In this document: positions 48,705 through 56,029 of the stretch, in pieces | Position numbering within the stretch: position 1 is the stretch's first letter | Layout of the letters: each line of letters begins with the position of its first letter | NCBI RefSeq assembly: GCF_028649655.1 | Contig: NZ_JAQSLN010000005.1 | Coordinates: 187,409 to 251,408, forward strand | DNA: 64,000 nucleotides | Direction: 5' to 3' | Origin: Halobacteriovorax sp. GB3 | GTDB taxonomy: Bacteria; Bdellovibrionota; Bacteriovoracia; Bacteriovoracales; Bacteriovoracaceae | Position numbers and translations under genes: made by a program | The notes under the pieces: model-generated | Seen by the model: the letters and a program-made list of their open reading frames with translations, nothing else | What the model was told of the DNA's origin: nothing | Database searches by the model: none

Positions 48705-49820
48705 CTACAGCTTAAGCGGCATTATAATCCCAAGATAATTTGGTACTGAATTAGAACGAATTATCACTGGGCTAAGTTCGTTGTTAAGTTCTAGAGAAAT
48801 TTCACCTTCTTCGATAGTTTGAAGTGAATCTAGTAAGAACTTAGCGTTGAATCCAACTTCCATTGGATTACCATTGAAATCTACAGGAATTGTTTCTTGA
48901 GCATCACCAAGGCTTGGGTGATTAGCTGTTATTGTCATTTCTTTTTCTTTGATTTGAATTCTTAATCCATTCGATTTCTCATTCGACATGATTTTAATTC
49001 TTCTAACAGCATCAAAGAATGATGATCTCTCAACATTTACAACGTATGTAGTTTTGCTTGGTATGATCGCTTGATATTTTGGATACTCTCTAGCAATTAA
49101 TCTAATCGAGAGAAAGTATTCATCTTCTGCATTGATATACATGAATGATTCATCAACTGAAATTGTAACTTTCTTGCTTGGATAAGATTCAGCAAGCTTT
49201 TTAATTTCGAAGACACCTTTCTTTGGAATAATAATTCCATTTATCAACGTTTCAATATTTGTTTGTTCAAGATCAGTTTCAACTAGTGAAAGTCTTAAAC
49301 CATCTGTCGAAATTGCTCTTAGTTTAGAATCAACTTCGTGTAGGTAAATTCCATTAAGCTGTAATCTTGTTTCATCATCTGAAATTGCATATGACGTTTT
49401 TTGGATGATTTCTAATAATTGTTCAGAAGTTAATTTAAACTGTGAACTTTCATTTCCAAAAATAAGTTTTGGATATTCGTCACTTGGATAAATAAGCAAA
49501 GAATAGTGAATATCTTGGCAATTTAATTTTAAGACATTTTCACTAGAATCAAGGACTAATTCAATTTCAGTGTTAGGAAGTTCTTTGAGAATATCAAATA
49601 AATTCTTGGCATTTACACAAAAGTTACCATGGTTTTCAACAGTTGCTGATAACTTTACTTTTGCAGAAACTTCTAAATCTGTTGCGCTCAATTCTAGATC
49701 ATTTCCAGTTACTGAGATCAATGTGTAGGTAAGAATTGGTCTAGAATTCTTTTTGTCTACTACAGTTAGAATCTTAGCAAGACTGTTTTTTAATGAATCG
49801 CTATTTACTTTGATGCGCAT
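48705..49820 (-). CDS. dnaN: DNA polymerase III beta clamp
   Basis: 371 residues built of three clamp domains, ending IRSNSVPNYLGIIMPLKL, where the usual MPMRL tail is MPLKL. LSATDLEVSAKVKLSA near residue 54 and FNAKFLLDSLQTIEEGEI near the end are characteristic. The clamp tethers DNA polymerase III. It starts right after the origin region; GAGGG precedes the ATG. Confidence 0.97.
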   Translation of the reverse strand: MRIKVNSDSLKNSLAKILTVVDKKNSRPILTYTLISVTGNDLELSATDLEVSAKVKLSATVENHGNFCVNAKNLFDILKELPNTEIELVLDSSENVLKLNCQDIHYSLLIYPSDEYPKLIFGNESSQFKLTSEQLLEIIQKTSYAISDDETRLQLNGIYLHEVDSKLRAISTDGLRLSLVETDLEQTNIETLINGIIIPKKGVFEIKKLAESYPSKKVTISVDESFMYINAEDEYFLSIRLIAREYPKYQAIIPSKTTYVVNVERSSFFDAVRRIKIMSNEKSNGLRIQIKEKEMTITANHPSLGDAQETIPVDFNGNPMEVGFNAKFLLDSLQTIEEGEISLELNNELSPVIIRSNSVPNYLGIIMPLKL

Positions 49821-49891
49821 TTTTTTTCCCTCTTAATCGAATTGATTACTTTTATCCCGATAAACACTGAAATTCAAGATCATGATTCTAC

Positions 49892-49930
49892 TTATATATA
49901 TATATTATTATTAATTATTATATATTATAA
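49892..49930. other. AT-only stretch, likely DNA unwinding element
   Basis: Thirty-nine consecutive A/T bases begin 72 bases upstream of dnaN, next to a DnaA-like box at 49941. Such stretches are where DnaA opens the duplex in many origins. Confidence 0.6.
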
Positions 49931-50051
49931 GCTGTGAGTAAGTGGATAATCTTGTTGTTTGCTTAGCAGTCTATTGTTTCGCGATTTTGCCATTTTGAAT
50001 AAGTCTAATAACTTTCTTTTAATGCGGATGCACAATTCGTATATTCTAAAT

Positions 50052-50377
50052 TGGCCATGAATAACTATGCCCATTTTCACACTTTATCCACGGCCTATTC
50101 ATGGCCTGTAATGTCTAAATATTTTTACTAATTTATTTTCAATTTTGGCCAGTCATTTATCCACAAGTTTTACACATGTTGATAAATAATTAATCAACGG
50201 CCTAATGTTCTACGTTTGTATTTATTAACAGTGTTGATAAGTGGTCAATATAACAGTTAAGTATCTGTTTTTGTATTCAATATTTATCCACGGCCGGCCG
50301 TGAGTAATACTTTAGTTTTCCACATGGCCGTGGAAAACTGGTTGTTTTGAAGAGATTGTGTGAATAGGCCATGAATA
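50052..50377. repeat. Three copies of TATTCATGGCC in oriC
   Basis: Reverse-strand copies occupy 50052-50063 and 50367-50377, and a forward copy lies at 50096-50106. They are interspersed with DnaA boxes and further GGCC-containing sites (50092, 50147, 50199, 50292, 50326). They do not resemble DnaA boxes and may be sites for another origin regulator. Confidence 0.6.
50314..50339. repeat. 10-bp inverted repeat at the dnaA side of oriC
   Basis: AGTTTTCCAC (50314-50323) and GTGGAAAACT (50330-50339) are perfect complements with ATGGCC between them. The arms contain TCCAC, as in DnaA boxes, so paired weak DnaA sites are one possible reading. Confidence 0.55.
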
Positions 50378-50382
50378 AAAAA

Positions 50383-50405
50383 AAGGAGCTCTAATTAGGC
50401 TCCTT
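50383..50405 (-). terminator. Intrinsic terminator after dnaA
   Basis: AAGGAGC (50383-50389) pairs with GCTCCTT (50399-50405). On the leftward strand the hairpin is followed by eight or more Ts. It lies 42 bases after the dnaA stop, so dnaN probably has its own promoter inside the origin. Confidence 0.88.
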
Positions 50406-50446
50406 CTTTTTCACATTTAGAATTGGGTATAAGTGTATAAGTTTGT

Positions 50447-52024
50447 TTATAGTTTGCTTTCGATTGTTAAAACATCTCTTGATAGTCCTATGTCAGACTC
50501 TAATCTTTTTGAAATTGTTTTTTCAGCGTGAACAACTGAACTGTGATCTCTTCCACCATAGAAGTTTCCAATTTCTTCTTGTGTTGCATTTACTATCTTT
50601 CTTGAAAGGTACATGGCCACAAATCTTGCATTAGCTATATCTTTAGTTCTAGCTTTTGATTTTAGATCTGCAACAGGTATCTTGAAGTACTGAGAAGATG
50701 CTTTAGCTACTTGATCTAGCGTTACTTTTTTATCCATATCAAGATCTTTAAGCATTAGTATTTCTTTTACCATCTCTGTGTCGATGTCTACTTTCATCAT
50801 TTCTGAAAAGGCAGATAGCTTTACTAAAGAGCCTTCAAGTTCTCTGATGCTGTTTTTAACATGACAGGCGATAAGATTTAAAATGTCTTCTGCGAGATAC
50901 AAATCAAGTTCGTATGCTTTTCTTTTTAGAATAGCGATTCTTGTTTCTAGGTCTGGCTTCTGAATATCAACAACAAGTCCCCATTGGAGTCTTGTTCTAA
51001 TTCTTTCTTCGATACCGTCAATTTCTTCTGGTGCTTTATCAGAAGTGAAAATCAATTGCTTACCTTTATTATAGAGCTCATTAAAGACGTGGAAGAACTC
51101 ATTTTGGGTACTTTCTTTGTTTTTCAATTCATGAATGTCGTCAATCATGAGGACGTCGACAATTTCTGAATACTTCTTCTGGAATTCGTGAAGCTTTTTG
51201 TCTTTAAGGGAATCAATCATTTCTTTCATGAAGTCTCGTGCTGTAATTAAGCAGATGACGAAATGTGGATAATTCTCTTTTATACCATTGGCAACAGCAT
51301 GGAGTAGGTGAGTCTTACCTAGACCAGAATTACTGTGAATATATAAAGATGGATACTTACCATCTTTACCTGGATTTTTAGAAATGGCGATCGCCGCTGC
51401 ATTTGCTAAGTTGTTTGATGGGCCAACAACAAAGTTATCAAATGTTTTAGCTGGATCAATGATCATACCAACTTGTTCTGGATTCATATGATCAATATAA
51501 CGACTCTCTACTTTAGAGAGCAGATCATCTTTAGTAGGTGTTAAATCTAGAGTAAAAGTAATATCTTTCACAGATTTAGGTTTAGTCTCGTGGACTAAAG
51601 AAGGTGTATTTTCACTTGGTCTTGAAGTTGAAGACGTAAGAGTTCGAGATTGCTCATTAACTGAGATATTAACTTTATATTCTTTCCCTAAGGCATTGAT
51701 AATAGATTGCTCTATTTGCTCCATATTCTTTTGAACCATTGATTTGATTAGGTTGCTAGGAACACGAAATTCAATTGTATCTAATGTTAGATTCGACAGG
51801 GATAATGCGCCGTCGAAAAAAGCATTATACTTCTGTGCGTTAACTAATGATTTTAACGAGTTATGTATTTCTGTATCAATTAATTGTAGCTCTTCTTGTG
51901 AGAAAAACTCATTACTTTCAACAACTTGTGGCTGTTGCTTCTTCTCTGTCTCTTGAAATAAGTTCGGCTTTTCTTGTGTTTCCGAGGACTTAAGGAATTG
52001 ATCAAATGGAAAATTATTATTCAT
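50447..52024 (-). CDS. dnaA: Chromosomal replication initiator DnaA
   Basis: 525 residues, longer than E. coli DnaA (467); the excess is an N-terminal, glutamine-rich extension of about 45 residues before a domain I-like part. The AAA+ domain has Walker A HSNSGLGKTHLLHAVANGI and Walker B VLMIDDIHEL, and the DNA-binding domain ends with the signature YGGRDHSSVVHAEKTI. It binds DnaA boxes and opens the origin, here located directly downstream of its own stop. It is the last leftward gene at the strand switch. Confidence 0.98.
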   Translation of the reverse strand: MNNNFPFDQFLKSSETQEKPNLFQETEKKQQPQVVESNEFFSQEELQLIDTEIHNSLKSLVNAQKYNAFFDGALSLSNLTLDTIEFRVPSNLIKSMVQKNMEQIEQSIINALGKEYKVNISVNEQSRTLTSSTSRPSENTPSLVHETKPKSVKDITFTLDLTPTKDDLLSKVESRYIDHMNPEQVGMIIDPAKTFDNFVVGPSNNLANAAAIAISKNPGKDGKYPSLYIHSNSGLGKTHLLHAVANGIKENYPHFVICLITARDFMKEMIDSLKDKKLHEFQKKYSEIVDVLMIDDIHELKNKESTQNEFFHVFNELYNKGKQLIFTSDKAPEEIDGIEERIRTRLQWGLVVDIQKPDLETRIAILKRKAYELDLYLAEDILNLIACHVKNSIRELEGSLVKLSAFSEMMKVDIDTEMVKEILMLKDLDMDKKVTLDQVAKASSQYFKIPVADLKSKARTKDIANARFVAMYLSRKIVNATQEEIGNFYGGRDHSSVVHAEKTISKRLESDIGLSRDVLTIESKL

Positions 52025-52178
52025 TCTACGAATACCTCAAACAGTGTGTGTGATACGGGCTCATTTTTGTAGCATGGCCCCATTCACTTTCCAAATAAAA
52101 AGATAATAAAATTGTGCATGGCCAAAAAAGTCACCTTCTTCAAGAATTTTTTGCTCTAGGCCATTGACCTTTTCACAA

Positions 52179-52203
52179 ACGAAATGTAATGGTATCATTT
52201 CGT
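52179..52203. promoter_or_regulatory. Inverted repeat upstream of rpmH
   Basis: ACGAAATG (52179-52186) and CATTTCGT (52196-52203) are perfect complements separated by 9 bases. A TTGACC at 52164-52169 followed at 22 bases by TATCAT, or at 17 by TAATGG, suggests that an rpmH promoter overlaps it. It could be an operator or a leader hairpin. Confidence 0.4.
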
Positions 52204-52246
52204 GATTTAAAATTGTAATAACGTTAGTGTTAGTGAGGATATAGCG

Positions 52247-52399
52247 ATGAGTAAAAGAACATGGCAACCTAAGAGAAAGAAAAGAATGAGAGTTCACGGT
52301 TTCCTTAAGCGTATGTCTACTCCAGGTGGGAGAAAGGCTATTGCTGCTAGAAGAGCTAAAGGAAGAAAGCAACTTACAGTTTCTACAGGTTCTAAATAA
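52247..52399 (+). CDS. rpmH: 50S ribosomal protein L34
   Basis: A 50-residue basic protein beginning [20 protein letters not shown] and continuing [19 protein letters not shown], the invariant L34 sequence. GTGAGGATATAGCG precedes the ATG. It is the first rightward gene after the strand switch and starts the common rpmH-rnpA-yidC-mnmE block. Confidence 0.99.
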   Translation: MSKRTWQPKRKKRMRVHGFLKRMSTPGGRKAIAARRAKGRKQLTVSTGSK

Positions 52400-52403
52400 A
52401 ACT

Positions 52404-52796
52404 GTGGCCGACAATTGCTTTAGCAAAGATTATCGACTTTTGTCGGCCAGAGATTTCTCTTACCTTAGACGAGGTAGCTCTCAAGTTAAAAACAAGTGGC
52501 TCATGGCTTATTTCAAGCCAACCCAGTCCACTAAAGAATCTCCTAGATCGCATTCGCGATTAGGCTTATCTGTTTCTAAAAAAGTAGGTAAGGCTAATAT
52601 TCGAAATCTATGCAAACGACATGTTAAAGATTTTTTTCGTCAGTCATCTTTCAAATATGAAGGCTATGATGTTCTAGTTTTAGTTTCTCCGATGCTTTTC
52701 AAGCGTAATGAAACAAAAGAGCAAGCTAATGATGCTTTAAAATCTGCAATTCCCCATCTTTTTAAATTGATTGAGAAGAATATACAGTCTCGTTAA
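52404..52796 (+). CDS. rnpA: Ribonuclease P protein component
   Basis: 130 residues from a GTG at 52404, four bases after the rpmH stop; a longer in-frame opening would run through rpmH in another frame. RLGLSVSKKVGKANIRNLCKRHVKDFFR carries the RNR-type RNA-binding motif of RnpA. It assists the RNase P RNA in maturing tRNA 5' ends. No separate yidD gene is seen between rnpA and yidC. Confidence 0.93.
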   Translation: MADNCFSKDYRLLSARDFSYLRRGSSQVKNKWLMAYFKPTQSTKESPRSHSRLGLSVSKKVGKANIRNLCKRHVKDFFRQSSFKYEGYDVLVLVSPMLFKRNETKEQANDALKSAIPHLFKLIEKNIQSR

Positions 52797-52884
52797 TTTT
52801 ATTTCACTGCCCAATAAAGAGATTTCCGATCTGCATTCACTATGGTACACAGAACTACCTTAAATTAATAAAGGAGCACATGCT

Positions 52885-54390
52885 GTGAACGATGATCAAA
52901 AACGCACGTTTTTGTTTGTTTTAATCGCTGGTTTAACTCTTTTTGGATGGCAGATGTATTTTGCTCCTGAGCAAACTTTTGTAACTCCAGAAGTTAAAAA
53001 AACAGTTGAGAACAAACAAGCTACACAACCAGTTCAACAGAATACAACGACTGCTGAAGAAGTTAAGAATGTTGAAACATCAGAAGTAACTTCTGTAACA
53101 CAGATCGAAGATAAGGTTGTTACTGTTTCAAATGGTGAACATGTTTTATCTTTTGACAGTTTTTTAAATGTAAAAGACTTCACTAATTCTGAAATTAAAT
53201 TTCCTCTTTCAGAAACTCTTGGAAAAACAACAACACGTTTTAAAGTGCAAGTTGCAAAAGCTGGAACTAGAAACTACAGAGATCTTCAATTTAATTTCGA
53301 AGATGTTAATCAAAATATTGTTAAAGGTTTTGATCCTGTTAATAAAGTAAATCTTGCCCTCACTCTTGGTGAAAGAGGTAAGGCTTACATTAAATTAACT
53401 AGTGCTGAATCACTTGTTTTTAGAACATTTTTTGGTGCTGCTGATTCTTCTAAAGAAGAGCATGAAACGAATAATAGAATGGTTCGTCAGTTTTTATATT
53501 TCTCTAAAGATGTAGAGAGAATTTCAGTTGGTGATGACTCTACTGGTGAAGGTAGTGTTAAGTGGGCCGGTGTTGATTATAATTATCATCTCTTTGCTTT
53601 AATTTTCAAAAACAAACCTAAAACTCTATATAAGGTTTTTGAAACTGGTGAGTACTACGTAGAAACTACTTCAGCGACTAATAGTTTTGAAGGTGAATTA
53701 ATTTATGCAAAGAAAGATTACGATTCTCTAATCGCTCTTGGTGATAAGTTAGAGCTTTCTGTAGATTTTGGTTTCTTTGGAATTCTTTCTGTTCCAATTC
53801 TACGTGGACTACAATTCTTTTATAAGTTTGTTGGTAACTACGGTTTAGCTATTATCATTCTTACGATTGTAATTAGAATGCTGACTTTTCCGTTTCAATA
53901 CAAGTCTTTCAAGAGTATGAAGAAGATGCAGAAGGTTCAGCCTGAACTTCAACGTCTTAGAGAAAAGTACAAAGACGATCCAGCAAGAATGCAAAAAGAA
54001 ACAATGGCCCTATTTAAAAAATCAGGTGCTAACCCAATTGGTGGTTGTCTTCCAATGATTCTTCAGATGCCTGTTTTCTTTGCTTTCTATCAAGTTCTTT
54101 ATAATGCTGTTGAACTTGTCGGTGCTCCTTTTTACTTTTGGATTTTCGATCTTTCTCATAAAGATCCATACTATGTTCTTCCAGTTCTTATGGGTGCTGC
54201 AATGTTTGGTCAAACGAAGCTTAATCCATCTGCTTCAGCTGATCCAACTCAGCAAAAAGTTATGCTTTTTATGCCACTAATTTTCTGTTTCATTATGAAG
54301 GATTTACCAGCTGGTCTTAACCTTTATATTTTTATTTCGACAATTTTTGGTATTGCTCAACAGCTATTTGTATACAAAACAGTAGATTAA
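52885..54390 (+). CDS. yidC: Membrane protein insertase YidC
   Basis: 501 residues, GTG start 8 bases after AGGAG. The layout is that of Gram-negative YidC: an N-terminal helix (FLFVLIAGLTLFGWQMYF), a large periplasmic domain (about 60-290), then the conserved insertase core with VGNYGLAIIILTIVIRMLTF, the cytoplasmic hairpin MKKMQKVQPELQRLREKYKD, and helices ending FISTIFGIAQQLFVYK. The conserved arginine of the groove is in VIRMLTFP. It inserts proteins such as ATP synthase c. It is 4 bases before mnmE. Confidence 0.97.
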   Translation: MNDDQKRTFLFVLIAGLTLFGWQMYFAPEQTFVTPEVKKTVENKQATQPVQQNTTTAEEVKNVETSEVTSVTQIEDKVVTVSNGEHVLSFDSFLNVKDFTNSEIKFPLSETLGKTTTRFKVQVAKAGTRNYRDLQFNFEDVNQNIVKGFDPVNKVNLALTLGERGKAYIKLTSAESLVFRTFFGAADSSKEEHETNNRMVRQFLYFSKDVERISVGDDSTGEGSVKWAGVDYNYHLFALIFKNKPKTLYKVFETGEYYVETTSATNSFEGELIYAKKDYDSLIALGDKLELSVDFGFFGILSVPILRGLQFFYKFVGNYGLAIIILTIVIRMLTFPFQYKSFKSMKKMQKVQPELQRLREKYKDDPARMQKETMALFKKSGANPIGGCLPMILQMPVFFAFYQVLYNAVELVGAPFYFWIFDLSHKDPYYVLPVLMGAAMFGQTKLNPSASADPTQQKVMLFMPLIFCFIMKDLPAGLNLYIFISTIFGIAQQLFVYKTVD

Positions 54391-54393
54391 AAT

Positions 54394-55881
54394 ATGTTAA
54401 ACCTTTATGACGATAAGCCCATTATTGCTTGTAGTACCGGTACTAAATCGAATACTGCAATTGGGCTTATTCGTCTTTCAGGTTTTAAAGATATCTTAGA
54501 CCTCCAAGAATTTTTCTCTCTCGATTTAAATAAAGTTAAAACTCGCTTTGCTCATTACACTGACATTATTTCTAGTAAGGGTGTTGTTGATAGTGTCGTT
54601 TTAACTTTTTACAAAGGCCCTAATTCTTATAATGGCGAAAACATTTTAGAATTAGGTGTTCATGGAAACCAATTTAATATACGGCGTATTCTTAAACTCT
54701 TTGTCGACTCTGGAAAATTTAGAGCCGCTAAAGAAGGTGAATTCACGTATAGAGCTCTTTTAAATCAAAAGCTTACTCTGTCCCAGGTTGAAGGCCTCGA
54801 CATGCTTTTAAACGCCAGTTCTGGCCTTATGCTGCAACAAGGACTTGAGACCTTACAAGGGAATCTTCATAAAGAGTACACTGATCTCTATGACAGTTTT
54901 ATAAAGTTAAAAGGCGCTGTGGAGATTACGATTGATTTTTCTGAAGATGTTGGTGAGCAAGAGAGTATTGATTTATTGAATAGAAACTTTTCACGTTTCT
55001 TCAGTATCATCAAACGTTTAAATAATCGTATTCAAGGTGAGTTTGGTGGCCTTACTTCTCCTGAGATTGTTTTAGTTGGCCAAACCAACGCTGGAAAGAG
55101 TTCTCTTTTTAATTCTTTGCTTCAAGATAATCGTTCTATAGTTTCGAGTACGGCGGGGACTACACGCGATTATGTAAGCGAGTATGTTTTTATCGATGAA
55201 GTAAATTATAAGCTCATTGATACTGCAGGTATTCGTGAAACCGTTGATCAGATTGAAAAGATTGGTATTGAAAGAACTTTTGAAGTTTTAGAAAGAGCTT
55301 TTTATAAGATTCTTGTAGTAAATCCAGGTGAGTCAAACTTTGAAGACTTCAAAAAATTGCCTCAAGATTTAGTTTTTGATCTATTAATCATAAGCCATAA
55401 AGATCTTGTTGAGGTCGATTACAAAGGGCTCTTCAGTCATTTACCAAAATTTAAAAAATGTTTTCATATGTCTCTTAAAAATGGTCCTATAGAACCAGTT
55501 GAGGTTTTTGGTCCTATAGAACCAGACGTGAAAAATGGTCCTATAGAACCAGAGTTTAATACTGCCCCTATAGAACCAATTTCGAAAAGTGGTCCTATGG
55601 GACCAGTTCATAGTTTTATTTTTATTGAAGATCAGATTTCATTTAAATTCAGTGAGTTAACGGCAAATAATCCTATTCTATTAGAGAGGCACCGCGATTG
55701 CGTAAATAGTATTTATTGTAAAGCTGTTGAGTTTGATGATGTATTACGTAATATCAATGACATAGCTATTATTTCTTCTGAGTTAAACATTCTTGGCAAA
55801 TATGTTTCAGAACTTATTGGAATTGTAAGACCAGATGATGTTTTAAACGATATTTTCTCGAATTTCTGTATCGGAAAGTAG
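54394..55881 (+). CDS. mnmE: tRNA modification GTPase MnmE, with a repeat insertion
   Basis: 495 residues. After the folate-binding N-terminal domain (GLIRLSG, PNSYNGENILELGVHGNQF) come the G domain motifs GQTNAGKS (229-236), a TAGTTRD-type loop, and DTAGIRE; the C-terminus is FCIGK with the reactive Cys. With MnmG it modifies wobble uridine of tRNAs. Directly after the G5-like HMSLKN, residues 364-408 form five 9-residue repeats (GPIEPVEVF, GPIEPDVKN, GPIEPEFNT, APIEPISKS, GPMGPVHSF) that are not in normal MnmE. They are encoded by five DNA palindromes spaced exactly 27 bases apart, so the insert looks driven by the DNA. Confidence 0.97.
   Translation: MLNLYDDKPIIACSTGTKSNTAIGLIRLSGFKDILDLQEFFSLDLNKVKTRFAHYTDIISSKGVVDSVVLTFYKGPNSYNGENILELGVHGNQFNIRRILKLFVDSGKFRAAKEGEFTYRALLNQKLTLSQVEGLDMLLNASSGLMLQQGLETLQGNLHKEYTDLYDSFIKLKGAVEITIDFSEDVGEQESIDLLNRNFSRFFSIIKRLNNRIQGEFGGLTSPEIVLVGQTNAGKSSLFNSLLQDNRSIVSSTAGTTRDYVSEYVFIDEVNYKLIDTAGIRETVDQIEKIGIERTFEVLERAFYKILVVNPGESNFEDFKKLPQDLVFDLLIISHKDLVEVDYKGLFSHLPKFKKCFHMSLKNGPIEPVEVFGPIEPDVKNGPIEPEFNTAPIEPISKSGPMGPVHSFIFIEDQISFKFSELTANNPILLERHRDCVNSIYCKAVEFDDVLRNINDIAIISSELNILGKYVSELIGIVRPDDVLNDIFSNFCIGK
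55482..55605. repeat. Five palindromes at 27-bp spacing inside mnmE
   Basis: GGTCCTATAGAACC occurs at 55483-55496, 55510-55523 and 55537-55550, GCCCCTATAGAACC at 55564-55577, and GGTCCTATGGGACC at 55591-55604. All starts are 27 bases apart (nine codons). T before and A after make most copies 16-bp palindromes. The same family recurs in mnmG, after parB and at 40003. Confidence 0.9.
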
Positions 55882-55960
55882 TTATTTCTCAAATATTCAA
55901 TTAGTTATAGACAAAAATCCGCTTTTTCATTATTAAAGGGTGAGTTTTTATTTCCATTTT

Positions 55961-55976
55961 TGTTCCACGTGGAACT
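55961..55976. promoter_or_regulatory. parS: parS-like site 1
   Basis: TGTTCCACGTGGAACT is a near-perfect palindrome in the mnmE-mnmG gap and matches the universal ParB site TGTTTCACGTGAAACA with the symmetric C/G variation. The parAB genes lie 2.6 kb downstream. Confidence 0.85.
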
Positions 55977-56000
55977 ATTGCATGTTATCTCTATTGATTA

Positions 56001-56016
56001 TGTTCCACGTAGAACA
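56001..56016. promoter_or_regulatory. parS: parS-like site 2
   Basis: TGTTCCACGTAGAACA is one base from a perfect palindrome. It lies 40 bases after the first site and 29 bases before the mnmG start codon. Confidence 0.8.
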
Positions 56017-56029
56017 TTTCGGAGTTTTG

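Larger units (their letters stand above)
49821..50377. other. oriC: Probable chromosomal origin of replication (oriC)
   Basis: The 626-base gap between dnaN and dnaA has no credible gene. It contains a 39-base stretch of only A and T (49892-49930), a likely unwinding element. DnaA-box-like sites are TTATCCACA at 50157-50165 (consensus), TTATCCACG at 50084-50092 and 50284-50292, and on the other strand TTATCCACT at 49941-49949 and TTATCAACA at 50177-50185 and 50232-50240. Nine GGCC tetramers occur between 50053 and 50370, and an 11-base element TATTCATGGCC occurs three times. An inverted repeat flanks the right side. These features, and the location beside dnaA, support an origin. Confidence 0.85.

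Noticed and set aside
55482-55605. CRISPR array
   Set aside because: The repeats are 14-16 bp palindromes with 11-13 bp spacers, inside an open mnmE frame, with no cas genes; not a CRISPR.
55940-56029. N-terminal extension of MnmG from an upstream ATG
   Set aside because: It would translate two parS-like sites and has no family counterpart; the ATG at 56030 has GGAG upstream and begins the standard MnmG N-terminus.
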